Source of the DNA: Candidatus Rhodobacter oscarellae
GTDB lineage: Bacteria; Pseudomonadota; Alphaproteobacteria; Rhodobacterales; Rhodobacteraceae
Direction: 5' to 3'
DNA length: 64,000 nucleotides
Assembly: GCF_001078595.1 (NCBI RefSeq)
Contig: NZ_LFTY01000002.1
Location: 2,103,773 to 2,167,772, forward strand
Position 1 is the stretch's first letter, and each line of letters begins with the position of its first letter. Both the position numbers and the translations under genes were made by a program. Under the pieces are notes generated by a model. That model made no database searches. It was not told the DNA's origin and saw only the letters and a list, made by a program, of their open reading frames with translations. Shown in pieces: positions 53,591-61,825 of this stretch.

Positions 53591-54228
53591 CAGTTCGTTC
53601 CCTTCACGTCCGTGAGATCTTTGGAGGCAAGCAGTGCCGCCGCCCCCAGCATTAAGCTTCCCGAGATGCGCCGCAGCGCGCGGCCCTGCAGCCAGCCCAG
53701 GCGTTGTTTCGCGGCCTGCGCGGCGGCGCCATAGGCCAACAGCTGCGCGGCGTCAAAGATAAGGTAGGTCGCGCCCAGCACCAGCAGCTGCGGCAGGACC
53801 GGCGCGCCGGCGTCGATGAATTGCGGGAAGAGGGCGGCAAAGAAGATCACCGCCCAGGGGTTCGCCAGCGCCGTCAGGAAGCCCTGCGCGTAAAGCCTGC
53901 GCGGCGCGCCATCCGCGGCCGCGGCGCGCGGCCCGCCACCGCCCCGGCTCAGCAGCATCCGCAGCCCCAGATAGGCCAGGTAGGCCACCCCCGCCCATTT
54001 GATCGCCGTGATCGCCACGGCAGAACTCGAGATCAGCGCCGCCAAGCCAAAGGCCGCCACGATCATCTGCAGCGCGTTCGCCGAAAGATCCCCGCCGATC
54101 TGGTAAAGCGACCGGCGCAGCCCGTGGCGCATGGCGTTAGAGATCGTCAAAAGCTCGGTCGAGTCCGGCGGGCCCAGAAAGAACGCGCCCAGCGTGGCCA
54201 GGTAGAGCAGGTAGAGCTCGGCGCTCAC
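53590..54228 (-). CDS. LysE-family amino acid exporter (1)
   Basis: The 212-residue protein has about six hydrophobic helices of the LysE/RhtB type, with GPPDSTELLTISNAMRHG near the start and FLTALANPWAVIFFAALFPQF, the family signature. The start is a GTG overlapping the stop of the PNPOx gene by 4 bases, so it belongs to the operon. It may export an amino acid such as glycine or a methylated derivative made by the cluster (inference). Confidence 0.9.
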   Translation of the reverse strand: MSAELYLLYLATLGAFFLGPPDSTELLTISNAMRHGLRRSLYQIGGDLSANALQMIVAAFGLAALISSSAVAITAIKWAGVAYLAYLGLRMLLSRGGGGPRAAAADGAPRRLYAQGFLTALANPWAVIFFAALFPQFIDAGAPVLPQLLVLGATYLIFDAAQLLAYGAAAQAAKQRLGWLQGRALRRISGSLMLGAAALLASKDLTDVKGTN

Positions 54229-54686
54229 GGGTAGATCCCCGCGTATTTCGCCTTGTAGAGAGCGATCATCTCGGCTTCGGTGGCGCCGTCGTCATAGGGC
54301 GGCGCGGTCAGCGGCTTGGCCTCGGCCACGGGGATCTTGACGATGATGTTGATGCGGTCGGCCAGGTCGCCCCAGGTCTCGCGCCAGCGCCCGATCAGCG
54401 CGTCAAACCCGTCCGTGCCCTGGCGCAGCATCTGCGCCTCGCCGCGGATGCGCACGCCCTTGCGCAGGAACGGGTCGACGAAATTGACCTCGCATTCCGG
54501 GTTGATGGCCAGGTTCGCAACGGTCCCGGGCGAGCGGATCTCGCCAAAGGCGATCGTGGCGTCGTCCAGCACCAGGAAGGTGCCCTTGGGGGATACCGCG
54601 GGCCGCCCGCCGGGCGTGACCGTGGCCACGAACCCCAGGGGGAAATTGCCAATGATCTCTTTCGATTGCGTCGTTAGCTTCATCAT
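54225..54686 (-). CDS. PNPOx-fold flavin/cofactor-binding protein
   Basis: This 153-residue protein resembles the pyridoxamine 5'-phosphate oxidase-like split-barrel family: GFVATVTPGGRPAVSPKG at the N-terminus, then LVLDDATIAFGEIRSPGT and RGEAQMLR. Such proteins bind FMN or F420. It is too divergent to be PdxH itself. Starts at 54686 or 54683 are both possible. The stop overlaps the LysE start. Confidence 0.8.
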   Translation of the reverse strand: MMKLTTQSKEIIGNFPLGFVATVTPGGRPAVSPKGTFLVLDDATIAFGEIRSPGTVANLAINPECEVNFVDPFLRKGVRIRGEAQMLRQGTDGFDALIGRWRETWGDLADRINIIVKIPVAEAKPLTAPPYDDGATEAEMIALYKAKYAGIYP

Positions 54687-54740
54687 ATCTCCACCTGGCG
54701 ACGAAGGCCCGCAAGGGCTTGAGCAGCCGCTCCTCGCATC

Positions 54741-55613
54741 CTATCCGAATCTCCGTTTCAGTTCCGCGATATGATCCGGCCCAACCTCGCAGCAGCCGCC
54801 GATGATGCTGGCCCCCGCCTCGGCCCAGCCTTCGGCGAAATCCGCGTAGGCCTTGGGGCTCAGGTCGGCGCGCGCCGTAAGCGAGTCGACGGTCTGCTGC
54901 ACCACTTTGAAGTCATCTGCGATTCGCGTAAACCCGTTGGCATAGGCGCCGAACGGGATGCCATGGGGCGCGATGATGGGCAGCGACTGGCTGACCGCCT
55001 CGGGGGTCGAGCAGTTCACCAGCAGCGCCTCGGGCCGGAAGCGGTCCACCAGGGGCAGCACGTCGGCCAGGGGCTCGCCCGAGCGCAGCACGCTGCCGTC
55101 GTCATCGCTGACAGAGACCGCCAGCCAGACCGGCTTGGTCGCGCCCACGCAGCCCGCCAGGGCGCCCTCGGCCAGGCGCAGGCCCGACGCGGTCTCGATC
55201 AGATGCAGGTCCACCTCGGCGTCATGCAGCGCGACGATCTCGGCATATTCCCGCGCGGCCTCGGGCACCGGCGGCGCCAGGTCGGGGCGATAGCTGGCCC
55301 CCAGCGGCCCCAGCGAGGCCGCCACCCGCCCGGCGCCATGCGCCGCGCGGGCGCGCAGGCCAATGCCGCGCGCGGTGTTGTGCAGCAGCTCGAACCGGTC
55401 GCCGATGCCGTTATTGTCCAGCCGGTTGCGCAGCAGCGGGTAGGTGTTCAGCGTGGCGACCTCGGCGCCGACCTCGAAATAGGCGCGGTGCACCTGCTCG
55501 ACCAGCTCGGGCCGGTCCAGCATCACCTTGGTCGACCACAAGGGCGTGGGCTGCTCGCCCAGCCGCTTTACCAGCTCCTGCCCAATCGAGCCGTCCAGCA
55601 ATGTCACTGCCAT
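54741..55613 (-). CDS. Homocysteine S-methyltransferase family protein, betaine-type (Bmt-like)
   Basis: The 290-residue protein has the zinc-binding cysteines of the family: VNCSTPEAV and the adjacent pair in GGCCEVGPDHI. It opens with LLDGSIGQELVKRLG. Enzymes of this kind move a methyl group from betaine, S-methylmethionine or DMSP-related donors to homocysteine. In Roseobacters a protein of this type serves as betaine-homocysteine methyltransferase, which makes dimethylglycine, the likely substrate of the neighbouring dehydrogenase-like proteins. The donor here is inferred from context. Confidence 0.85.
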   Translation of the reverse strand: MAVTLLDGSIGQELVKRLGEQPTPLWSTKVMLDRPELVEQVHRAYFEVGAEVATLNTYPLLRNRLDNNGIGDRFELLHNTARGIGLRARAAHGAGRVAASLGPLGASYRPDLAPPVPEAAREYAEIVALHDAEVDLHLIETASGLRLAEGALAGCVGATKPVWLAVSVSDDDGSVLRSGEPLADVLPLVDRFRPEALLVNCSTPEAVSQSLPIIAPHGIPFGAYANGFTRIADDFKVVQQTVDSLTARADLSPKAYADFAEGWAEAGASIIGGCCEVGPDHIAELKRRFG

Positions 55614-55715
55614 ATCGTCTGTCTCCTATCGCGCCGAAGGCGCGCCCCCTTGGGTTCAAGCCTGAAAGGCGCAGAAGGGAGGCGGGTGGGCCTCCCCCCA
55701 GAACGCGCCCGTCGA

Positions 55716-58163
55716 TCAGGCGCGCAGGCGGGCGTTCTCGGGGTCCCACATTGGCTGATCGGCCTGCACGATGGCCTTGCAGCGGGTGCCGAAAATCTCC
55801 ACCTCCAGCTCCGAGCCCGCGCCGGCCAGATCGGCGCGCACCATGCCCAGCCCGATGCACTTGTCGACGCGGTAGCCCCAGCCGGCGCTGGTGACCTCGC
55901 CCACGACCTCGTCGCCATGCCAGATCGTCGACATATAGGGCGGGTCCTGCGCGCCGGCCTCGATCACCAGCGTGGCAAAGCGCTTGGCCACGCCCTTTTG
56001 CTTCTCGCTCAGCAGGGCCGCCTTGCCGGGGAAATCCGTGTCTTTGTCGAGCTTGACGAAGCGGTCCAGCCCGCCCTCCAGCAGCGAGTAATCCGTCGAC
56101 AGATCGCCCTTCCAGGCGCGATAGCCCTTCTCCAGGCGCAGCCGGTCCAGCGCCCACATGCCAAAGGGCGTCACACCCTGGCCCATCAGCGCGTCCCAGA
56201 CGGTGGGCGCGTCGTCGAAATCGCAATGCACCTCCCAACCCAGCTCGCCGGCAAAAGAGACCCGGATCAGCGCGGCGTCCTTGCCCGCCACCTTGCCGTA
56301 TTGAAAGCTCAGCCAGCTCTTGGTCAGGTCCGCCTCGGCGATCCCCGCCAGCACGTCGCGCGCCTTGGGCCCGGTGACCAGCAGGCACTCGTATTTCTTG
56401 GTGCGGTCGTGGATCTCGATGCCCTCCGGCGCGCGGGCGGCCAGATAATCGCGGTCATGCCACTGGGCGGTTGCAGCGGTGATCAGCCAGATCACGTCGT
56501 CCGATTGCGGGATCACCGACATCTCGGTGACGATCCGGCCCCGGCTGTCGGCGAAATAGGCCAGGCCGACACGCCCCACAGAGGGCAGGCGCGAGGCGGT
56601 CAGGCTGTCCAGCCAGGCGCGTGCGCCGGGGCCCTCGACCGACAGGCGCGAGAAGCCGGTGATCGGCAGCACGCCGCAGCCGTCGCGGACCGCCTCGCAT
56701 TCGGCTTTTATGCGCGCCTCCCAGGGGCCGCCCCGGTCCCAGGTCTGCGTGGCCGCCTCGCTGACGTCATCGCCGGGCTTGGCGAAGTAGTTCGCCCGCT
56801 CCCAGCCGTTATAGGCGCCAAAGACCGCGCCCGCCTCGGCCAGGCGGGACTGCAGCGCCGAGTGCTTCTTGTCCCGCCCGGCGGGCCAGGTGTGATGCGG
56901 GAAATGCATCGCGTATTCGTGGCCGTAGGTCTCCAGCGCCTTGGCCAGGCAGTAGTCGTGATCGACGTAGTCGGTGTAGCGCCGCGGGTCCACGGCCCAC
57001 ATGTCCAGCTCGGTCTCGCCATGCATGATCCACTCCGACAGGACCTTGCCCGCGCCGCCGCCCTGGGCGATGCCGAAGGTGAAAGAGTGCCCCTCAAAGG
57101 CGTTCTTGACGCCGGGCATCGGCCCGACCATCGGCAATCCGTCGGGCGCGTAGGGGATCGGCCCGTTGATATTGCGCTCCACGCCGCCCTCGCCCAGCAG
57201 GGGCACCCGCGCCATGGCGTCCTCGATGTAGAATTCCAGCCGCTCCAGGTCGTCGGGGTAAAGCTGGAACGAGAAGTCCTCGGGCATCGGGTCCTCCGGC
57301 GTGACCCAATGCGCCTTGCAGTTGCGCTCATAGGGGCCAAGGTTCAGCCCGTTCTTGTCCTGGCGCAGGTAGTAAGAGATGTCCACGTCGCGCAGCAGCG
57401 GCACCTTGCGGCCCTGCTCCTTGGTCCAGGCCTCCAGCTCGGGCAACTGCCCGGTCAGGAAGTACTGGTGCGACATGACCACCATCGGCACGGTGCGCCC
57501 GCCGAAGGGCTTGAACATCTCGCCGACGCGCTGCGCGTAATAGCCCGCCGTGTTGGCGACGTATTCGCAGCGGATGTCGCCCTTCTCGGTCTTAACGATC
57601 CACTCGCCGGTGTCGCCGTCGCGGTCGATGCCGATGACCGAGCAGAAGCGCTCGATCTTCCCGCCCGCGTCCCGCGCGCCCTTGGCCAGGGCCTGGGTCA
57701 GCTGCGCGGGGTCGATATCGCCGTCCAGCGGGTCCCACATGCCGCCCAGGATGTCATGGGTCTGCATGAAGGGATGCATCTCTTGCAGCTCCTGCGGCGT
57801 GCAGATGTCCATCTGTAGCCCCTGGTAGCGGCCCATCCCCGCCACGCGCTCGAATTCCTGCATGCGCTCTTTGCTATGCGCCAGCCGGATCGAGCCGGTG
57901 ACGTGGTAGTTCATCGGGTAGTCCACGTCCTCGCCCAGGGTGCGGTACATCGCGGCCGAGTAGCGCTGCATGTTCATCACCGCCCAGGAGCCCGCAAAGT
58001 TGGGCACATTGCCCGCCGCGTGCCAGGTCGAGCCCGCCGTCAGCTCGTTCTTCTCCAGCAGCACGCAATCCGTCCAGCCCGCCTTGGCCAGGTGGTAAAG
58101 CGTCGAGGTGCCGACGACGCCGCCGCCGATGATCACCACCCGTGCAGTCGTTGGGAAAGCCAT
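55716..58163 (-). CDS. FAD-dependent dimethylglycine/sarcosine dehydrogenase-like protein with GcvT domain (2)
   Basis: The 815-residue protein has the same architecture as the paralogue downstream: GGGVVGTSTLYHL, AGSTWHAAG with the flavin-binding His at residue 48, then a GcvT-like domain in the second half (CRRSR-free, ending DPENARLRA). The two are clearly divergent, especially in the substrate region, so they probably handle successive demethylations, for example dimethylglycine and then sarcosine. It begins 10 bases after the LysE stop. Confidence 0.9.
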   Translation of the reverse strand: MAFPTTARVVIIGGGVVGTSTLYHLAKAGWTDCVLLEKNELTAGSTWHAAGNVPNFAGSWAVMNMQRYSAAMYRTLGEDVDYPMNYHVTGSIRLAHSKERMQEFERVAGMGRYQGLQMDICTPQELQEMHPFMQTHDILGGMWDPLDGDIDPAQLTQALAKGARDAGGKIERFCSVIGIDRDGDTGEWIVKTEKGDIRCEYVANTAGYYAQRVGEMFKPFGGRTVPMVVMSHQYFLTGQLPELEAWTKEQGRKVPLLRDVDISYYLRQDKNGLNLGPYERNCKAHWVTPEDPMPEDFSFQLYPDDLERLEFYIEDAMARVPLLGEGGVERNINGPIPYAPDGLPMVGPMPGVKNAFEGHSFTFGIAQGGGAGKVLSEWIMHGETELDMWAVDPRRYTDYVDHDYCLAKALETYGHEYAMHFPHHTWPAGRDKKHSALQSRLAEAGAVFGAYNGWERANYFAKPGDDVSEAATQTWDRGGPWEARIKAECEAVRDGCGVLPITGFSRLSVEGPGARAWLDSLTASRLPSVGRVGLAYFADSRGRIVTEMSVIPQSDDVIWLITAATAQWHDRDYLAARAPEGIEIHDRTKKYECLLVTGPKARDVLAGIAEADLTKSWLSFQYGKVAGKDAALIRVSFAGELGWEVHCDFDDAPTVWDALMGQGVTPFGMWALDRLRLEKGYRAWKGDLSTDYSLLEGGLDRFVKLDKDTDFPGKAALLSEKQKGVAKRFATLVIEAGAQDPPYMSTIWHGDEVVGEVTSAGWGYRVDKCIGLGMVRADLAGAGSELEVEIFGTRCKAIVQADQPMWDPENARLRA

Positions 58164-58173
58164 GAAGTTCTCC

Positions 58174-58794
58174 TTATTGTGTCGCCAGTCGCACGGCGAG
58201 GCCGCCGAAAAGGATGGCTGTCAATTTGTTCAGGATACGGATCTGGCCGCGCAGGGCCGGGCCAAGCCGCCCGGCCAGCGTGCCCAGGATGAGCGTGAAG
58301 AGCAGGCCGTTAACGGTGAAGATGGCGCCCAGGATCAGGATCTGCGCGCCCACCGCGCCCAGCGCCGGGTCGGTGAACTGCGGCAGGAAGGCGAAGATGA
58401 AAAGCGCGGTCTTTGGGTTCAGCAGGTTGGTGATCAGCCCGCGGCGGAAGGCATCGCGGCGGGTCAGCGCCGCCGCCCCTTGGGCCAGCTCGCCGCTGTC
58501 GGTCCAGGCCTTGTAGGCGATCCACAGCAGATACGCCGCGCCGGCATAGCGGATGGCATCATAGGCCAGCGGGTAGGCGCTCAAGAGCGCCGAGACCCCC
58601 GCCGCCGCCAGCAGGATATGCACCACGATGCCAAGGTTGATGCCCCAGCCCGCCGCGCGGCCCACCGCCCCGCCGCCATTGATCCCGCTCGAGGTCACCA
58701 GCAGGAAATCCACCCCCGGCGTGATGTTCAAAAGCAGCCCCGCCAGGATAAAGGCGGCCAGAACCGCCGGGTCGAATGCCAAGAGTAACTCCAT
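58174..58794 (-). CDS. LysE-family amino acid exporter (2)
   Basis: The 206-residue protein has about six hydrophobic helices and LLLNITPGVDFLLVTSSGINGG plus LITNLLNPKTALFIFAFLPQF, the LysE/RhtB signatures. I start at ATG 58794, whose A overlaps the stop of the GFA gene (TGATG), and not 103 codons earlier in the frame antisense to that gene. It is part of the cluster and probably exports a small amino acid. Confidence 0.9.
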   Translation of the reverse strand: MELLLAFDPAVLAAFILAGLLLNITPGVDFLLVTSSGINGGGAVGRAAGWGINLGIVVHILLAAAGVSALLSAYPLAYDAIRYAGAAYLLWIAYKAWTDSGELAQGAAALTRRDAFRRGLITNLLNPKTALFIFAFLPQFTDPALGAVGAQILILGAIFTVNGLLFTLILGTLAGRLGPALRGQIRILNKLTAILFGGLAVRLATQ

Positions 58795-59180
58795 CACGTG
58801 TAGCCCTCCAATTGCGGCAGCCCGTCGTCGATCTCGTAGTAATCGCCCTTGTCGGCGACAAAGATGTGCTTGGTCGTGGCCATGCCCGTGGGGCCCTCCA
58901 GGCAGCCCGCGGCGATGCCGTAATGCGGCGCGCCCGTGGGGTGAAAGAACAGGCTGGAGCCGCATGTGCCGCAGAACCCGCGCCGCGCATCGGGCGAGGA
59001 TCGGTACCAGGTCAGCGTTGCGTCGCTGGTAAAAGTGATGTCCGCGGCCTGCGCCCGGGTCAGCGCCAGGTAATGCCCCGACATCTTCCGGCACTGGCCG
59101 CAATGGCAGTTGGTGACGGTCTCGCGCAGCCTTGCGACCTCAAACGCCACCCCGCCGCATTCGCATCTGCCCTTGATCAT
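58794..59180 (-). CDS. GFA-fold (glutathione-dependent formaldehyde-activating family) zinc protein
   Basis: The 128-residue protein has the cysteine pattern of the GFA family: GRCECGGV, NCHCGQCRKMSG and GFCGTCGSSLFFHP, which bind two zinc ions. The name of the family overstates what is known; formaldehyde capture by glutathione has been questioned. Demethylation of methylamines can release formaldehyde, so a role in that context is plausible. I start at ATG 59180 (GAGGGG upstream). It overlaps the next gene by one base. Confidence 0.88.
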   Translation of the reverse strand: MIKGRCECGGVAFEVARLRETVTNCHCGQCRKMSGHYLALTRAQAADITFTSDATLTWYRSSPDARRGFCGTCGSSLFFHPTGAPHYGIAAGCLEGPTGMATTKHIFVADKGDYYEIDDGLPQLEGYT

Positions 59181-59190
59181 GGCGTTCCCC

Positions 59191-59745
59191 TCAATAGACC
59201 GGCGGCGAGATGACCCAGATGGCCACGGCGGGCACGTCATAGGGGTTCGCCCAGCGCAGGGTCTCGTCGCGGATGCGAAAGCTGTCGCCCTCGCCCACGG
59301 TGAACTTGTCCTCGCCCAGCCAGAGGTCCAGCTTGCCCGACAGGATCACGCCAACCTCGCTGGTGGCGCGGTCCACCCGGTCGCTGCGGTTGGAGCCGGG
59401 CAGGAAGGTGGAATGCAGGACCTCGAAATCATCGGTCAGGTCGGGCGAGAGCAGGGATTCGTCCAGCCCCGGCACGCGCTCGCCGATGGCGCGGCGCGCG
59501 GATTTGCGCACGATGCGGCCATCCTCGGCCTCCGGCGCGTCCGACACGGCCACCAGCGACAGCGGCACGCCGAAGATCTCGCTCAGGCGGTCAAGATCCT
59601 GCGGCTCGGGGGTGGACAGGTCGCGCTCGACCTGGCTGAGCCAGCCCACCGACTTACCAAGCCGGCCCGAGACTTCCTCTAGGGTCAGCCCCCGCGACTT
59701 GCGCAGGCTGCGTAGGTCGGCCCCAAGCGTTCGCATCTCGCCCAT
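59191..59745 (-). CDS. XRE-family regulator with C-terminal cupin domain
   Basis: The 184-residue protein has an N-terminal XRE helix-turn-helix (residues about 8-62: LRSLRKSRGLTLEEVSGRLG, WLSQVERD) and a C-terminal cupin (VILSGKLDLWLGEDKFTVGEGDSFRI) that probably senses a small ligand. I start at ATG 59745, which has GGAGGAG upstream. It is the first gene of the methylated-amine cluster and likely controls it. Upstream lies the second copy of the GCCGAC iteron array. Confidence 0.92.
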   Translation of the reverse strand: MGEMRTLGADLRSLRKSRGLTLEEVSGRLGKSVGWLSQVERDLSTPEPQDLDRLSEIFGVPLSLVAVSDAPEAEDGRIVRKSARRAIGERVPGLDESLLSPDLTDDFEVLHSTFLPGSNRSDRVDRATSEVGVILSGKLDLWLGEDKFTVGEGDSFRIRDETLRWANPYDVPAVAIWVISPPVY

Positions 59746-59878
59746 GAAACTCCTCCGGTGAATTTCATGGGCCGGGTTCGTGAAAAAGTCAAAGGAAATT
59801 TCACGCCCCCGGGCCAAAGCCCAGGCAGCGCCGGACCCACCGCGCGCAGTGTTAACCCAGCCCCCCGCCATACCGGTG

Positions 59879-59942
59879 CCCGACGCAAAGCCGACGCAAG
59901 GCCGACATTTTGCCGACACCGGATTCCCTAGCAAAATAAGGC
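59879..59942 (-). promoter_or_regulatory. GCCGAC iteron array upstream of the XRE regulator gene (copy 2 of 2)
   Basis: Four 11-base units: CCCGACGCAAA, GCCGACGCAAG, GCCGACATTTT and GCCGACACCGG (59879-59922), followed by ATTCCCTAGCAAAATAAG. It corresponds unit by unit to 16852-16914: the first units share 9 of 11 bases and the flanks also resemble each other. It lies 134 bases upstream of the regulator start and 50 bases beyond the acyl-CoA ligase stop. Confidence 0.6.
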
Positions 59943-59991
59943 GTTAACCGGCGATTCGCCTGCTCGATGCGCGCGCCGCGGTCAGATCTCG

Positions 59992-61446
59992 TTAAGACAG
60001 GCGCTTACGCAGCTCGGTTTTCAGCACCTTGCCATAGTTGTTCTTGGGCAGCTCCGGCACGAACACGTAATCCTTGGGGCGCTTGAACCGCGCCATGTTG
60101 TCCAGGCAAAAGGCGTTCAGCGCCGCCGCATCCGCCCTGCCCACCACAAAGGCCACAACGTCCTCGCCCCATTCCGCGCTGGGGCGCCCGATCACGGAAA
60201 CCTCTTGTATATCAGGATGTTGCAGCAGGACCTCCTCGACCTCGCGGGGGTAGATATTGGTGCCGCCCGAGATGATCAGATCCTTCGAGCGGTCCACCAA
60301 CGTCAGATAGCCCTCCGCGTCCAGCCGCCCGACATCGCCGGTCATCAGCCAGCCGTTCTGCAACGCCTTTTCCGTGGCCTCCGGGTTCTCCCAGTAGCCC
60401 TGCATCACCGGGGCGCCGCGCACCATGATCTCTCCGGTCTCCGCGCCCCCCTTGATGGCCAGCTCCACCACGGATTGCGCCCGCCCCACCGATCCCAGCT
60501 GGACGCGCCCCGCCACCTCCTCGCGGCTCAGCGCGGTGATGCACATCGGGCATTCGCCCTGGCCGTAGATCTGCACGAACTTGGGCCCGAACCAGTCCAA
60601 AGCCTCAGTGATATCAGAGACATACATCGGCCCGCCACCATAGACGATTGTCTTGATCCCGGACCCCTTATCGCCCGCGGCCTTCGCCGCATCCAGCAGC
60701 CGCCGCACCATGGTGGGCGCCAGAAACATCGAGGCCTGCCCCTGCCCCGCCGCCAGCTCCAGGACCTCCGCGGGGTCGAACGCCCCCGAGGCCGGCACCA
60801 GATGCGCCGCTCCGCGCAACACATGGATCGCCGCATAAAGCCCCGCACCATGGCTCATCGGCGCGGCATAAAGCGCCGCGTCCTCGGGCGAAACCTCATC
60901 TACATCAACGGGATAGGCCAAAGAGGCCGCGCGCACCATGCCGTGGGTGATGCGCACGCCCTTGGGCCGCCCGGTGGTGCCCGAGGTGTAAAACAGCCAG
61001 CAGAGGTCATCCTCGGCCCGCTCGACTGGGGCAAGGCCCTCCCCCTGGCACATCGCCTGAAACTCCGCCGACTCCATGTCGACAATCGGCACCTCCGCCG
61101 CGCTGGCGAGGACGCCCGCCAGGGCGGAGGAGCACAGCCCCAACGAGGCGCCGGAATTCCCAATGATCCAAGCGGCTTCCTTGGCATGCAGCTTGGCGTT
61201 TATCGGCACCGCAACGGCACCGGCGGCCCAGATCCCGTAGAAAGCGATCAGGAATTCGGGGCAGTTCTTGGCAAAAATCGCCACGCGGTCCCCGGTGCCC
61301 ACGCCGCGGGCCTGCAGAGCGGCGGCGAGGCAAGAGGCCTGCCTCCAGAAAGCGGCGTAATCCGCGACCGGCTCGGCACCGCGCAGCAATGCGGGCCGCG
61401 TTGCATAGCGCAGCGCGCTGCGCTGAAGCCAAAGGGCCAGGTTCAT
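59992..61446 (-). CDS. AMP-forming acyl-CoA synthetase/ligase
   Basis: This 484-residue adenylate-forming enzyme has the P-loop FYTSGTTGRPKGVRITHG, the A5 motif QIYGQGECPM, TGDVGRLDAEGYLTLVDRSKD, and the catalytic Lys in KNNYGKVLKTELRKR near the C-terminus. The acid it activates is unknown. I start at ATG 61446 (MNLALWLQRSALR), as the upstream 41 codons look non-coding. A 379-base gap separates it from the divergent DUF1036 gene. Confidence 0.92.
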   Translation of the reverse strand: MNLALWLQRSALRYATRPALLRGAEPVADYAAFWRQASCLAAALQARGVGTGDRVAIFAKNCPEFLIAFYGIWAAGAVAVPINAKLHAKEAAWIIGNSGASLGLCSSALAGVLASAAEVPIVDMESAEFQAMCQGEGLAPVERAEDDLCWLFYTSGTTGRPKGVRITHGMVRAASLAYPVDVDEVSPEDAALYAAPMSHGAGLYAAIHVLRGAAHLVPASGAFDPAEVLELAAGQGQASMFLAPTMVRRLLDAAKAAGDKGSGIKTIVYGGGPMYVSDITEALDWFGPKFVQIYGQGECPMCITALSREEVAGRVQLGSVGRAQSVVELAIKGGAETGEIMVRGAPVMQGYWENPEATEKALQNGWLMTGDVGRLDAEGYLTLVDRSKDLIISGGTNIYPREVEEVLLQHPDIQEVSVIGRPSAEWGEDVVAFVVGRADAAALNAFCLDNMARFKRPKDYVFVPELPKNNYGKVLKTELRKRLS

Positions 61447-61825
61447 CCGGGGTCTCCTCCATTCCAATCGTCGGCGGAAAGGAACACCAATACGGGAGGC
61501 TGTGCAATCCGCCGAAACGCCTGAAGGGGGCCGTTCGGGAGGTAGAGAAATCTCGCAACGGGGCCGCAAACGCTTGTAGGATTAGTCAAATCTTCACCGA
61601 ATCGTCCAAGGATAAAGGGCGGTAGGGAGGGGGTAACTCGGCGGCCGGTCTGTTAACCCGCTGTTCATAATCTGCCGAAAAAAACCCACGCTTCGGGCCG
61701 ATCCAAACCGGCGCGGCGACATGCGGCCGCTGGCCCCAGGGGCGCGCGCCGGGCCCGGATTGGTCCTGCTTGCCGGATCCACAGCGCTGCACCTATGGTG
61801 CGTGCATATTCTTGAAAGGACTAGA
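61447..61825. other. Divergent gap between the ligase gene and the DUF1036 gene
   Basis: The 379-base gap should hold both promoters. I see a ribosome-binding site AAAGGA before the DUF1036 start but no repeat, hairpin or believable open frame. Confidence 0.5.

Noticed and set aside
54771-57818. 1015-residue plus-strand frame
   Set aside because: It is antisense to the methyltransferase and the second dehydrogenase-like gene, and its composition is typical of shadow frames.
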